Notes under the pieces: generated by a model
What the model was told of the DNA's origin: nothing
Database searches by the model: none
What the model saw: the letters and a program-made list of their open reading frames with translations, nothing else
Shown here: positions 15,623 through 22,845 of the stretch, in pieces
Numbering within the stretch: position 1 is the stretch's first letter
Layout of the letters: each line of letters opens with the position of its first letter
Program-made: the position numbers and the translations under genes
From: Treponema sp.
Lineage (GTDB): Bacteria > Spirochaetota > Spirochaetia > Treponematales > Treponemataceae
Direction of reading: 5' to 3'
DNA: 41,608 bases
Assembly: GCA_024698325.1 (NCBI GenBank)
Contig: JAILRG010000057.1
Span: 1-41,608, forward strand

Positions 15623-17788
15623 ATGATTTATGTAGTTATTAACGGCGTTATGGCCGCCTTTTTGCTTTGGTTTGCATACTATTCTGACAAGCGTGTCGTT
15701 ACGGAAGACTCTGAGCAGCTTATTTCGCTGAACCTTGAGCTGTGCGTAACCTGTATTGTTGCGGCTCTTATGCTGGCGTCAACGTTCCGCGCTCCACATT
15801 CACTGTCGCTGTTCCTTGCGCGGTGCATGTTTGTGCTTCTGGGCTTCTTCTGTTTTGATTTCAGCCTGTATATGGCGTTCTATCCAATCCGCAAGACCCG
15901 TACGCTGTCGATTGTGCGTATGGTTATGCTGGTTTTTCTTGTGTTCTATGTGTTTAATTTCTTCATTGACATAAATGTTTCGATTTACGTCGGACTTGAT
16001 GTTTTCTCGCGCTCTCTGCTTCGGGGAACGCTGTCGAACTACATGCCGTATTCCCGGTATGCCTTTTTCAAGGCGGTGTTCTTCTATGTGCTGCCTGCAG
16101 TTTCTGTCGTTATCATGATGCTCAGGATGGAGGCTTCCGGAAACGCGCTGAACTTCCAGAAGAGCATCCTTTCTGCATGTGCGGTCGTTACCTGCTGGAT
16201 GTTCCTCTATGCGCTTTCGCTGGCACAGCTGCGTGTTGCCATGTACACCACGATGTTCACTGTCTCCTTCGTTCTGATGATGGCTATTTTAGTATTTGCC
16301 ATGGCGCAGACCATTCTGTATGATGCGCTCTTCCTTGTGGGGCAGTTCCTGCGCTTTTCGCTCTGTTTTGCCATTCCGTCGCTGCTCGTCGGCTTTTTCT
16401 TTCCCGTGCTGTGGCGCGTCATTACAAAATCACCGGTAGAATTTGTCCTGCTGATGGTTCTGACAATCATCATAGCGATTACGATTTCGTACCAGATGGA
16501 AAAATTCTACAACAAGATTTCGAAATTCCGCAGCTTCCAGTATGCAGACAAGCTTGAGTCAGAAATGGCAAAATTTGACTACAACGGCGAGCCGGTAGAA
16601 ATCGTAAAGGCGATGGAAAGCATTTTCGTCCGCAACATCGGCGTCTCTCATATGCGTGTTCTTATTGATAACGGCTCGGGCGTCCTCGAGTCGGTCTATA
16701 ATGACCCGGAACATGGACGTAACAAGATTACGCTTTCGGCAACCGATAAAGTGTTCGACTCACTCTTGAACCAGAACCGTACAATCATCCTGAAAAGCTT
16801 TGCGCTCGAAACAAATATTTACTTCGTTGACCGCAATGCCCTTGTAGACATATTTGAGCAGTGCGGCTGTGACGCCATCATACTTCTTACCGAAGGCCGC
16901 CGTATCGTTGGTGCAATCCTCCTTGGCTCTAAAGTCGGCGGTAACGTGTTTACCGAATACGACAACCAGGTGTTCTCGAAGCTGTATACCTACTTCTTCG
17001 TTTTCGGCTACTACATGAAGAATATCGCAAACCAGTCTGTTGTCGGTACGGTTAACCGGGAAATCCACATGTCCTCTCAGATTATTACGTCGATTCAGGA
17101 GAACATGGACCCCATCAAGAACAACAAGGTTGATGTCGGCTACATCATGAAGCACGCCCATAACATTGGCGGCGAGTTTGTCGATATGATCCGCCTGTCA
17201 GCAGACAAGCACATCTTCGTGCTCGGCGACTTAAGCGGCAAAGGTATCAGCGCCAGTATGAGCATGGTCATCATTAAGTCGATTATCCGTACGTATCTTG
17301 AGGAAACAAAAGACTTTAAGCTGCTGATTGAAAAAGTGAATCAGTTTATCCGCTTTAGCCTGCCGAAAGGCACGTTCTTCGAAGGCGTATTCGGACTTCT
17401 GGACTTTAATTCTAACACCATGTACTACATTAACTGCGGTGTACCGGCTATGTTCCTGTACTCACGGTCATTCAATAACGTCATCGAAATTCAGGGTGAA
17501 GGCCGGGTGCTTGGCTTCGTCAAGGATATCGGCCCGCTTATTAAGGTGAAGAAGACCGTGCTGAACCCCGGTGACGTTCTTGTCGCATGTACCGACGGCC
17601 TTATTGACTGTCACTCACTGCGTGGTGAGCCGTTCGGAAAGAATCGCGTGCAGAAAGTCATTATGGAAAACACGATGTATCCGGCGGAGAAAATGGCTCA
17701 GTTTACCTATGATGCGCTGGTAAGCTTTATCTCAAAAGAACTTGATGATGACGTCAGCGTTCTTGTCATAAAGTGTCTGGAAAAATAG
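15623..17788 (+). CDS. Multi-pass membrane SpoIIE-type phosphatase
   Basis: I choose the ATG at 15623, 4 nt after the preceding stop and 8 nt past an AGGGG site, instead of an in-frame TTG at 15599; this gives 721 residues. About eight membrane helices fill residues 1-300, followed by a GAF-like region (about 330-475) and a SpoIIE phosphatase domain (about 490-721) with LGDLSGKGIS, ACTDGLIDC and DDDVSVLVIK. The metal-binding motif usually written GGDFYD reads GGEFVD, with Glu518 in place of the usual Asp. Two phosphatases with different sensors next to one STAS protein suggest two inputs into one switch. Confidence 0.85.
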   Translation: MIYVVINGVMAAFLLWFAYYSDKRVVTEDSEQLISLNLELCVTCIVAALMLASTFRAPHSLSLFLARCMFVLLGFFCFDFSLYMAFYPIRKTRTLSIVRMVMLVFLVFYVFNFFIDINVSIYVGLDVFSRSLLRGTLSNYMPYSRYAFFKAVFFYVLPAVSVVIMMLRMEASGNALNFQKSILSACAVVTCWMFLYALSLAQLRVAMYTTMFTVSFVLMMAILVFAMAQTILYDALFLVGQFLRFSLCFAIPSLLVGFFFPVLWRVITKSPVEFVLLMVLTIIIAITISYQMEKFYNKISKFRSFQYADKLESEMAKFDYNGEPVEIVKAMESIFVRNIGVSHMRVLIDNGSGVLESVYNDPEHGRNKITLSATDKVFDSLLNQNRTIILKSFALETNIYFVDRNALVDIFEQCGCDAIILLTEGRRIVGAILLGSKVGGNVFTEYDNQVFSKLYTYFFVFGYYMKNIANQSVVGTVNREIHMSSQIITSIQENMDPIKNNKVDVGYIMKHAHNIGGEFVDMIRLSADKHIFVLGDLSGKGISASMSMVIIKSIIRTYLEETKDFKLLIEKVNQFIRFSLPKGTFFEGVFGLLDFNSNTMYYINCGVPAMFLYSRSFNNVIEIQGEGRVLGFVKDIGPLIKVKKTVLNPGDVLVACTDGLIDCHSLRGEPFGKNRVQKVIMENTMYPAEKMAQFTYDALVSFISKELDDDVSVLVIKCLEK

Positions 17789-17798
17789 TGAGGTATCT

Positions 17799-18125
17799 AT
17801 GGAACAGCTTACATTGACCGAAAAAAGCGGTGCAAACTATATTCTGCTTGAATTAATCGGAACGGTAGATTCTTACACGTCTGCTGAGTTGCAGGACAAG
17901 GTCTACAGCTACATAAAAACGACAAATGTCGTGCTTGATATGAGTCAGGTTGATACGATTGATTCTACTGGCATGGGAATCATTATGGCAGGTTTTAACG
18001 ACGGACTTGAAAGCGGAAAAAAACTGTATCTGCTGGCTCCGTCTCCAGCTGTCCGCGAAGCTGTAGACGACACGGGATTTTCTGACACTTTCTACATCAT
18101 CCATTCTGTAACTGAAGTCGCATAA
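17799..18125 (+). CDS. STAS-domain anti-sigma-factor antagonist
   Basis: The 108-residue protein is a single STAS domain, with VVLDMSQVDTIDSTGMGIIM carrying the phosphorylatable serine (Ser56, in DSTGMG). In RsbV/SpoIIAA systems the unphosphorylated form sequesters an anti-sigma kinase; PPM phosphatases such as the two encoded just upstream reactivate it. No kinase gene is present in the window, so the partner must lie elsewhere. A GAGG site is 7 nt upstream of the ATG, and the stop overlaps the next gene by one base (TAATG). Confidence 0.92.
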   Translation: MEQLTLTEKSGANYILLELIGTVDSYTSAELQDKVYSYIKTTNVVLDMSQVDTIDSTGMGIIMAGFNDGLESGKKLYLLAPSPAVREAVDDTGFSDTFYIIHSVTEVA

Positions 18126-18964
18126 TGTTTGCAGGGGGCAGATTTTTCCCTGTCATGGGGCTGTGCGCGCTTATGGCGGCAGGTTTTATGCTTGTCTCCT
18201 GTCAGAAGCGTCCTGAGACGGTGACAGAACCAAGCCAGACGCTGCCGCCGGCATACGAAAAGCTTTCGCGGGTGTTTGCTTCCTTAGGTGAGCGCGCGAA
18301 GGAAGCGATTCCGAACGGAAACCCTGCCGAGTTTTTGGAAGACCTTTCGCACGTGCTTTCTTCTGACGAAGCGCAGACTGCGGCAAATGGGGACATAAGC
18401 CTTCTGTATCTTTGTGACAAAACGCATTATCTTCCGGACGGGTATGAGCCGCCGGATCTGGTTCTTCTTGGTGCAAACACCTGCTACAGCGTAAACCGGA
18501 ATAACTTGTATCTGCGAAGCGGTGCCGAAAAAGCGCTGGCAGAACTTGGCGAGGCAGCCAGAAAAGACGGCATCAGCCTGCTTGTAAGCTCCACATACCG
18601 AAGCTATGACTATCAGGTGACGGTATACAACCGCCTGGTGCAGTTGGACGGAAAGCAGCAGGCAGACCGCGAAAGTGCCCGCCCTGGAACCAGCCAGCAC
18701 CAGCTTGGTACGGTTGTGGACTTTGGCTCCATTGACCCCAGCTGGGAAAGCAGCGCCGCCTGTCAATGGCTCCTAAGGCATGCCTCAGAATACGGCTGGT
18801 CGCTCAGCTTTCCCGACGGCTACGAGGACGTAACCGGCTACGAATACGAGTGCTGGCATTTCCGCTACATTGGAAAAGAAGCCTGCGTGTTTCAAAAAAA
18901 ATGGTTCAGTGATGTGCAGCAGTTCATGCTGGAATTTATTGCTGCCTGGAAGGAAACGGAGTAG
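18125..18964 (+). CDS. VanY-type D,D-carboxypeptidase lipoprotein
   Basis: The 279-residue product carries a signal peptide with the lipobox MLVSC (Cys at about residue 21), so it should be a lipoprotein. The C-terminal half is a peptidase M15B/VanY domain: SSTYRSYDYQ, the zinc-binding SQHQLGTVVDFG (SxHxxGxxxD) and ECWHFRYIG, the catalytic WH region. These enzymes trim D-alanine from peptidoglycan stem peptides. The gene is the last of the SpoIIE-STAS operon by one-base overlap, which links this signalling set to cell-wall remodelling, although co-transcription by position alone is possible. Confidence 0.88.
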   Translation: MFAGGRFFPVMGLCALMAAGFMLVSCQKRPETVTEPSQTLPPAYEKLSRVFASLGERAKEAIPNGNPAEFLEDLSHVLSSDEAQTAANGDISLLYLCDKTHYLPDGYEPPDLVLLGANTCYSVNRNNLYLRSGAEKALAELGEAARKDGISLLVSSTYRSYDYQVTVYNRLVQLDGKQQADRESARPGTSQHQLGTVVDFGSIDPSWESSAACQWLLRHASEYGWSLSFPDGYEDVTGYEYECWHFRYIGKEACVFQKKWFSDVQQFMLEFIAAWKETE

Positions 18965-19100
18965 CCTGAAAGGGGGCGGGCGCTGCGTGCTGTTGCTGTG
19001 TGCACTTGCGCGATTGCGCGCAGGGGAGGACGCGTCGGGGCGCCAGTGCCCATAAGCCTTTGCACCCTGAGCCTGCGCCCTGACGCTTCCGCGTACTGTT

Positions 19101-19442
19101 TTAGAAATTGCTGCCGTTCCAGCCCCAGTTTGCGGTGCCGAAATAGCTTACATACACGGCATTACCGGGAATGCCCAGCTCGCTTTGCAAGATGTCGCAG
19201 ACTTTTGCGGTCATTTTGCCGCTCTTTTCTGCGTCCACGCTTCCGAGCACTTTTACTTCAACGTATGCGCCCTTGTCGAGCTTTTTTCCGCCAAAGTACA
19301 AATCCTGCTTGTCGGCAAGGTTAATCATCAGGTAGCTTTCCGGCTTTCCCATCACGGTAATTGCCTTTCCCAGCTCTGCCTTAAGCACATCGCGCTTTTC
19401 ATCCGCGAGTGTTGCTGTTGTTTTTACGTCAATCATTGGCAT
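19101..19442 (-). CDS. MIF-type tautomerase
   Basis: The 113-residue protein belongs to the macrophage migration inhibitory factor / phenylpyruvate tautomerase family. Landmarks are the MPMID N-terminus, whose proline becomes the catalytic N-terminal base after methionine removal, and Lys33 in MGKPESYLMINL. Others are the FGG segment and the C-terminal ANWGWNGSNF, closely like the vertebrate MIF end. Bacterial members tautomerise enol-keto substrates, and some pathogens' versions mimic host MIF. It is a single-gene unit with an AAAGGAG Shine-Dalgarno. The flanking DNA at 18965-19100 is GC-rich and low in information. Confidence 0.88.
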   Translation of the reverse strand: MPMIDVKTTATLADEKRDVLKAELGKAITVMGKPESYLMINLADKQDLYFGGKKLDKGAYVEVKVLGSVDAEKSGKMTAKVCDILQSELGIPGNAVYVSYFGTANWGWNGSNF

Positions 19443-19576
19443 AATAATGGCTCCTTTACGTTTTCAATATAATTTTTATCAGTTTTTCGGTACAGGCATA
19501 TTCCTCACCGCTGCACTTTTATTATACCATATTTTGAAGCTTTCTTCGACAGTCGAATATCAATAATACTATGTAC

Positions 19577-19605
19577 TTGCACTGTTAAGCATTATTGTGT
19601 ACTAT
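19577..19605 (+). promoter_or_regulatory. Promoter of the holin-like toxin ORF
   Basis: TTGCAC, 17 nt, TACTAT. The predicted start near 19613 gives a leader of about 64 nt that begins ATAGGGGACG. Confidence 0.65.
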
Positions 19606-19642
19606 ACGAATTATAGGGGACGTTTGCGATTTGCGGCGGCTT

Positions 19643-19671
19643 GCCTCCGAATTCTCATGGATGAAGGAGGC
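19643..19671 (+). promoter_or_regulatory. Hairpin hiding the toxin Shine-Dalgarno
   Basis: GCCTCC (19643-19648) is fully complementary to GGAGGC (19666-19671), which contains the GGAGG ribosome site 6 nt before the toxin GTG. In the mRNA this 6-bp stem with a 17-nt loop would restrict translation. Confidence 0.6.
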
Positions 19672-19676
19672 TGTCT

Positions 19677-19757
19677 GTGACGGAATACGAAAAGGCGATG
19701 TTAATCATCGCAATTATCGGTCTTGTTATAGAAGTGCTCACCTTCCTGAAAAAATAA
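19677..19757 (+). CDS. Holin-like small membrane toxin, 26 residues
   Basis: A GTG-started ORF of 26 residues reads MTEYEKAMLIIAIIGLVIEV with the end LTFLKK: a short polar head, one membrane helix and a Lys-Lys tail. This pattern (TxYExxxLII...LxFxxKK) matches the putative holin-like toxin family (Hol-Tox), the toxin half of type I toxin-antitoxin loci known mainly from Firmicutes. A perfect GGAGG lies 6 nt upstream. It sits on its own promoter, and a convergent antisense RNA starts just beyond it. Such peptides insert in the inner membrane and depolarise it when overproduced. The assignment rests on pattern and context, as no search was run. Confidence 0.7.
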   Translation: MTEYEKAMLIIAIIGLVIEVLTFLKK

Positions 19758-19770
19758 CGGAAAGAGTATG

Positions 19771-19810
19771 AAAAAGCCCGCCCCATAGTGTGACGACTCT
19801 GGACGGGCTT
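19771..19810 (-). terminator. Terminator of the antisense RNA
   Basis: On the minus strand AAGCCCGTCC...GGGGCGGGCTTTTTC forms a long GC-rich stem followed by five T. The same stem on the plus strand lacks a T tract (CATAAAAAA), so toxin mRNA termination is less certain. Confidence 0.75.
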
Positions 19811-19870
19811 CATAAAAAATGTTGCTCAACGGAGGCAGTCGCTCATTAGCAATCGTCCCCGCTTTCTCAT
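19771..19870 (-). ncRNA. Candidate type I antitoxin RNA, about 100 nt
   Basis: A strong promoter and an intrinsic terminator on the minus strand delimit a predicted RNA of about 100 nt with no coding potential of note. It is convergent with the holin-like toxin gene and overlaps the toxin mRNA 3' region beyond the toxin stop at 19757, as in known Hol-Tox and TxpA/RatA-type pairs. Its 5' part starts with a GGGGACGATTGC module closely like the 5' leader of the toxin mRNA. Expression and start point are inferred. Confidence 0.65.
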
Positions 19871-19876
19871 AAGGAC

Positions 19877-19905
19877 AATATATACTGCTATTCTAGTTTC
19901 GTCAA
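19877..19905 (-). promoter_or_regulatory. Strong promoter of the antisense RNA
   Basis: On the minus strand TTGACG, 17 nt, TATATT, with predicted start near 19870. It is closer to consensus than the toxin promoter, as expected for an antitoxin RNA kept in excess. Confidence 0.75.
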
Positions 19906-19935
19906 CTTTTCGACTGCCGCCGTCTGCTTTTTTCT

Positions 19936-19971
19936 TTACTTAACTACCTCGTTCACGAGCTTTCCGGGGAC
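19936..19971 (-). pseudogene. 3' remnant of a second leuS (last 11 codons and stop)
   Basis: On the minus strand 12 codons read VPGKLVNEVVK-stop. The complete leuS just upstream ends [12 protein letters not shown]-stop, so ten of eleven residues agree, yet most codons differ at the third base. The fragment lies past two stem-loops from the intact gene and has no start. I read it as the surviving 3' end of a different leuS allele. Confidence 0.7.
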
Positions 19972-19974
19972 GAG

Positions 19975-20020
19975 CGACAGCCCTTACGGGCTGTCAACGA
20001 GTTTTCTTGCGAAAACTCAC
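19975..20020. repeat. Two perfect stem-loops at the 3' leuS junction
   Basis: GACAGCCC-TTAC-GGGCTGTC (19976-19995) and GAGTTTTC-TTGC-GAAAACTC (19999-20018); both have GNRA-type tetraloops on the minus strand (GTAA, GCAA). Neither is followed by a T tract. They separate the intact leuS stop from the leuS 3' remnant. Confidence 0.75.
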
Positions 20021-20024
20021 GGCT

Positions 20025-22571
20025 TTATTTTACAACTACGTTTACCAGTTTCCCCGGAACAACAATAATTTTTGCTATAACCTTTCCGTCGGTGAACTTC
20101 TTAAAGCCGTCGGTTTCTTTTGCCATTGCTTCAAGCGTTGCGCTGTCGGCATCGGCGGCGGCCTCGAACTTGGCGCGGAGCTTTCCGTTAATCATAACCG
20201 GGTACTCTTTGCTGTCGTCCTTGCAGTACTCCTCGCTGAATGTCGGCCAGGTCTCGTATGCGCATGTTTTCGTGTTGCCCAGCTTTTCCCACAGTTCTTC
20301 GCCTAAGTGCGGTGCGTAGACAGAAAGCATGAGCACAAAGCCCTTCCACATTTCGCGTGGGAGGGAGTCAAGCCTGCTTGCCTCGTTTACGAAAATCATC
20401 ATCTGGCTGATTGCCGTGTTAAAGTTGAGCGCGGCGGTATCGTCGGTCACTTTCTTTACGGTCTTTGCATAGGTCTTGCGCAGGGCTGCCAGAGCCTTGT
20501 CGTCGATTTTTCCCTTGATGTCAGTGTCAGAAAGGGGCTTTTCGCTAATCTGCCAGATTTTGTCGAGGAAGCGGTTTACGCCGATAAGGCCCTGGGTATT
20601 CCACGGCTTTGACACGGTGAGCGGCCCCATGAACATTTCGTACATGCGCACGCTGTCGGCGCCGTACTGCTTAATCATCTCGTCAGGGTTTACGACGTTT
20701 TTGAGTGACTTTGACATCTTTGCGACGATGCGCTCAAGCGGTTCGTGAGTGTCTTTGTCCTCGAAGACGCCGGGAGCGGTCTCCACTGCCTGGTCTACCG
20801 GAATCAGGGACTTTGCTTTGTTCTGGAATGCAAAGCTTGTAATCATGCCCTGGTTGATAAGGCGCTGGAATGGCTCTTTGGTGCTGACGACGCCCAAATC
20901 ATAGAGCACTTTGTGCCAGAATCGTGCATAGAGCAAATGCAGAACCGCGTGCTCGGCTCCACCGACGTAGAGGTTTACCGGCATCCAGTATTTTTCGATG
21001 TCGGGGGCACAGAACGCTTTGTCGTTATGCGGGTCGAGGTAGCGCAGGTAGTACCAGCAGCTTCCTGCCCACTGAGGCATGGTGTTGGTTTCGCGTTTTG
21101 CTTTTCCGCCGCATTTGGGGCAGGTGCAGTTGACCCAGCTGTCGATTCCTGCAAGCGGACTTTCTCCGGTGCCGGTCGGCTGGTATGTCTTTACGGCCGG
21201 AAGCTCAAGCGGAAGCTCATTCTCCGGTACGGGCACGGTACCGCAAGTCGGGCAGTGAATCAGCGGAATCGGCTCGCCCCAGTAGCGCTGTCGGCTGAAT
21301 ACCCAGTCGCGCAGTTTGTAGTTCACGGCCTTTTTGCCGATGCCTTTTTCGCCTAAGAATTCCAGCATCTTTGCGATTGCGTCTTTTTTGTTGAGTCCGT
21401 CTAGGAATTCACTGTTAACGTGAATGCCGTCTTCCGTCCATGCCTGCTGCTGTACGTCAACTTCGCTTTTCAAGACTTCGATAATCGGAAGATTGAACTT
21501 CTTTGCAAATTCCCAGTCGCGGGTGTCGTGCGCCGGAACTGCCATAATGGCGCCGGTGCCGTAAGAAATCAGAACGTAGTCGGCAATCCAGATGGGGATG
21601 AGCTTCCCGTTTACCGGGTTAATCGCATAGCTTCCGCTGAAGACGCCGGTCTTGTCTTTGGCAAGGTCGGTGCGCTCCAGGTCGCTTTTCTTTGCGGCTT
21701 CCTGCACGTAAGCCTCGACAGCGGCTTTCTGCTCCGGCGTGGTAAGAGACTTGACCAGCTTGTGCTCCGGCGAGATGACCATGTAGGTAGCGCCAAAGAG
21801 CGTGTCGCATCTTGTCGTGTAGACGCGGAGCTTATTGTCGGTGGGCTTTCCGTCCTTGTCGGCTACGGTAAAGTCAACTTCTGCACCTTCGCTCTTACCA
21901 ATCCAGTTTTTCTGCATGAGCTTAACGCTTTCCGGCCAGTCAAGGCCGTCCAGGTCTTCGATCAGGCGCTCTGCGTATGCGGTGATTTTAAGAATCCACT
22001 GGCGGATGGTTTTGTGGGTCACTTCTGCGCCGCAGCGGTCACAGTGGCCTTCTTTTACTTCCTCGTTTGCAAGACCTGTCAGACAGCTGGGGCACCAGTT
22101 AATCGGTGTCTCGGCTTCGTAGGCAAGGCCTTTTTTGTAGAGCTGCAGGAAAATCCACTGCGTCCACTTGTAGTAGTCCGGCGTGCAGGTGCGCACTTCG
22201 CGGTCCCAGTCGTAGGAAAAGCCGAGTGCCTTAATCTGCTCGGTAAAGTGGTTGATGTTCTTTACGGTTGTCTCTGCCGGGTGCGTGCCGGTCTTGATTG
22301 CATAGTTTTCTGCCGGAAGACCGAATGCGTCGTAGCCCATCGGGTGCAGCACGTTAAAGCCGTTCATGCGCAGGTAGCGGCAGTAGATGTCGGTTGCCGT
22401 GTAGCCTTCCGGGTGGCCCACATGCAGGCCTGCTCCTGACGGATAGGGGAACATATCAAGCACGTATGCGCGCTTTTCTTTTGGGAAGCTGGAATCTTCT
22501 GTTACGCGGAACGTTTTGTTGGCATCCCAGTATTTCTGCCATTTCGGTTCAATGTTTTGGAATGGATACAT
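20025..22571 (-). CDS. leuS: Leucyl-tRNA synthetase
   Basis: The 848-residue class I synthetase charges tRNA-Leu. Visible motifs are HVGH (residues 50-53, HIGH box), the zinc-binding CPSC...CDRC and CPTC...CPKC clusters, a CP1 editing domain with [14 protein letters not shown] and [24 protein letters not shown] near residue 617 and the C-terminal VPGKLVN motif. All essential parts are present and length is typical. ACGGAG sits 8 nt before the ATG. It is enclosed by the first 12 codons (upstream) and last 11 codons (downstream) of another leuS, which suggests replacement of the original gene by an incoming copy. Confidence 0.96.
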   Translation of the reverse strand: MYPFQNIEPKWQKYWDANKTFRVTEDSSFPKEKRAYVLDMFPYPSGAGLHVGHPEGYTATDIYCRYLRMNGFNVLHPMGYDAFGLPAENYAIKTGTHPAETTVKNINHFTEQIKALGFSYDWDREVRTCTPDYYKWTQWIFLQLYKKGLAYEAETPINWCPSCLTGLANEEVKEGHCDRCGAEVTHKTIRQWILKITAYAERLIEDLDGLDWPESVKLMQKNWIGKSEGAEVDFTVADKDGKPTDNKLRVYTTRCDTLFGATYMVISPEHKLVKSLTTPEQKAAVEAYVQEAAKKSDLERTDLAKDKTGVFSGSYAINPVNGKLIPIWIADYVLISYGTGAIMAVPAHDTRDWEFAKKFNLPIIEVLKSEVDVQQQAWTEDGIHVNSEFLDGLNKKDAIAKMLEFLGEKGIGKKAVNYKLRDWVFSRQRYWGEPIPLIHCPTCGTVPVPENELPLELPAVKTYQPTGTGESPLAGIDSWVNCTCPKCGGKAKRETNTMPQWAGSCWYYLRYLDPHNDKAFCAPDIEKYWMPVNLYVGGAEHAVLHLLYARFWHKVLYDLGVVSTKEPFQRLINQGMITSFAFQNKAKSLIPVDQAVETAPGVFEDKDTHEPLERIVAKMSKSLKNVVNPDEMIKQYGADSVRMYEMFMGPLTVSKPWNTQGLIGVNRFLDKIWQISEKPLSDTDIKGKIDDKALAALRKTYAKTVKKVTDDTAALNFNTAISQMMIFVNEASRLDSLPREMWKGFVLMLSVYAPHLGEELWEKLGNTKTCAYETWPTFSEEYCKDDSKEYPVMINGKLRAKFEAAADADSATLEAMAKETDGFKKFTDGKVIAKIIVVPGKLVNVVVK

Positions 22572-22633
22572 CTGTAATCTCCGTAATGTTTAATATGTAA
22601 TCGCGCACGGATGCGCGTGTTTAAAAAGCAATT

Positions 22634-22744
22634 TTATGCCGCGAGTTTGCGCAAGCAACGCTTTCGCAAACTCGGTAAGTCAGAATTACAGGAGGTAATT
22701 CTGACGACCCATTTTGGCTCGATGTTCTGGAAAGGATAAGCCAT
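22634..22744 (-). pseudogene. 5' remnant of a second leuS, now a 36-codon leader ORF
   Basis: On the minus strand an ATG at 22744 starts [12 protein letters not shown], equal to the N-terminus of the intact leuS ([11 protein letters not shown]) except for an added Ala. Six of the shared codons differ only at synonymous third bases. After codon 12 the frame runs through two stem-loops (VVRITSCNSDLPSLRKRCLR) and stops at 22634. It keeps a good ribosome site (AGAGG) and an extended -10 promoter, so it probably is the original leuS start. Whether the 36-residue peptide is made, or serves as a leader controlling leuS, is unknown. Confidence 0.75.
22638..22706. repeat. Two stem-loops at the 5' leuS junction
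   Basis: GAGTTTGCG...CGCAAACTC (22642-22674, within a CCGCGAG/CTCGG frame) and GTCAGAATTAC-AGGAG-GTAATTCTGAC (22679-22705, 11-bp perfect stem). Going outward from leuS the order is GAGTTT-type then G(T/A)CAG-type, the mirror of the 3' junction. Confidence 0.75.
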
Positions 22745-22776
22745 GAAAAAAACCTCTTTTTAAGTACAATGAAAAG

Positions 22777-22786
22777 AGTATAGCAT
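22777..22786 (-). promoter_or_regulatory. Extended -10 promoter upstream of leuS and its leader ORF
   Basis: On the minus strand TGC-TATACT, about 33 nt before the leader ATG. No convincing -35 is present, as is usual for extended -10 promoters. Confidence 0.5.
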
Positions 22787-22845
22787 TTTTTAAGCGCTTG
22801 GAGAAGCAGACGCAGAAAAAATGCTATGGAGCTATCTGAAGTGTA

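Noticed and set aside
18965-19100. GC-rich stretch after the VanY gene as an RNA gene
   Set aside because: Contains small palindromes such as GCGCGATTGCGCGC but no promoter, terminator or known RNA fold.
21420-22439. 339-codon ORF antisense to leuS
   Set aside because: Rich in Val/Phe/Cys as expected from the reverse of a coding frame; leuS is certain on the other strand.
22634-22744. Leucine-codon attenuator peptide upstream of leuS
   Set aside because: The leader has four leucines in 36 codons, not clustered as in known leu leaders, and its start is better explained as the old leuS N-terminus; kept only as a weak alternative.
22570-22745. T-box or other riboswitch in the leuS leader
   Set aside because: No T-box consensus (AGGGTGGNACCGCG-like) is visible, and the structure is explained by the remnant ORF and hairpins.
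22783-22824. Inverted repeat GCATTTTTT/AAAAAATGC after the polygalacturonase gene
   Set aside because: A possible terminator, but the stem is A/T only with a 24-nt loop and no GC core, so I do not call it.
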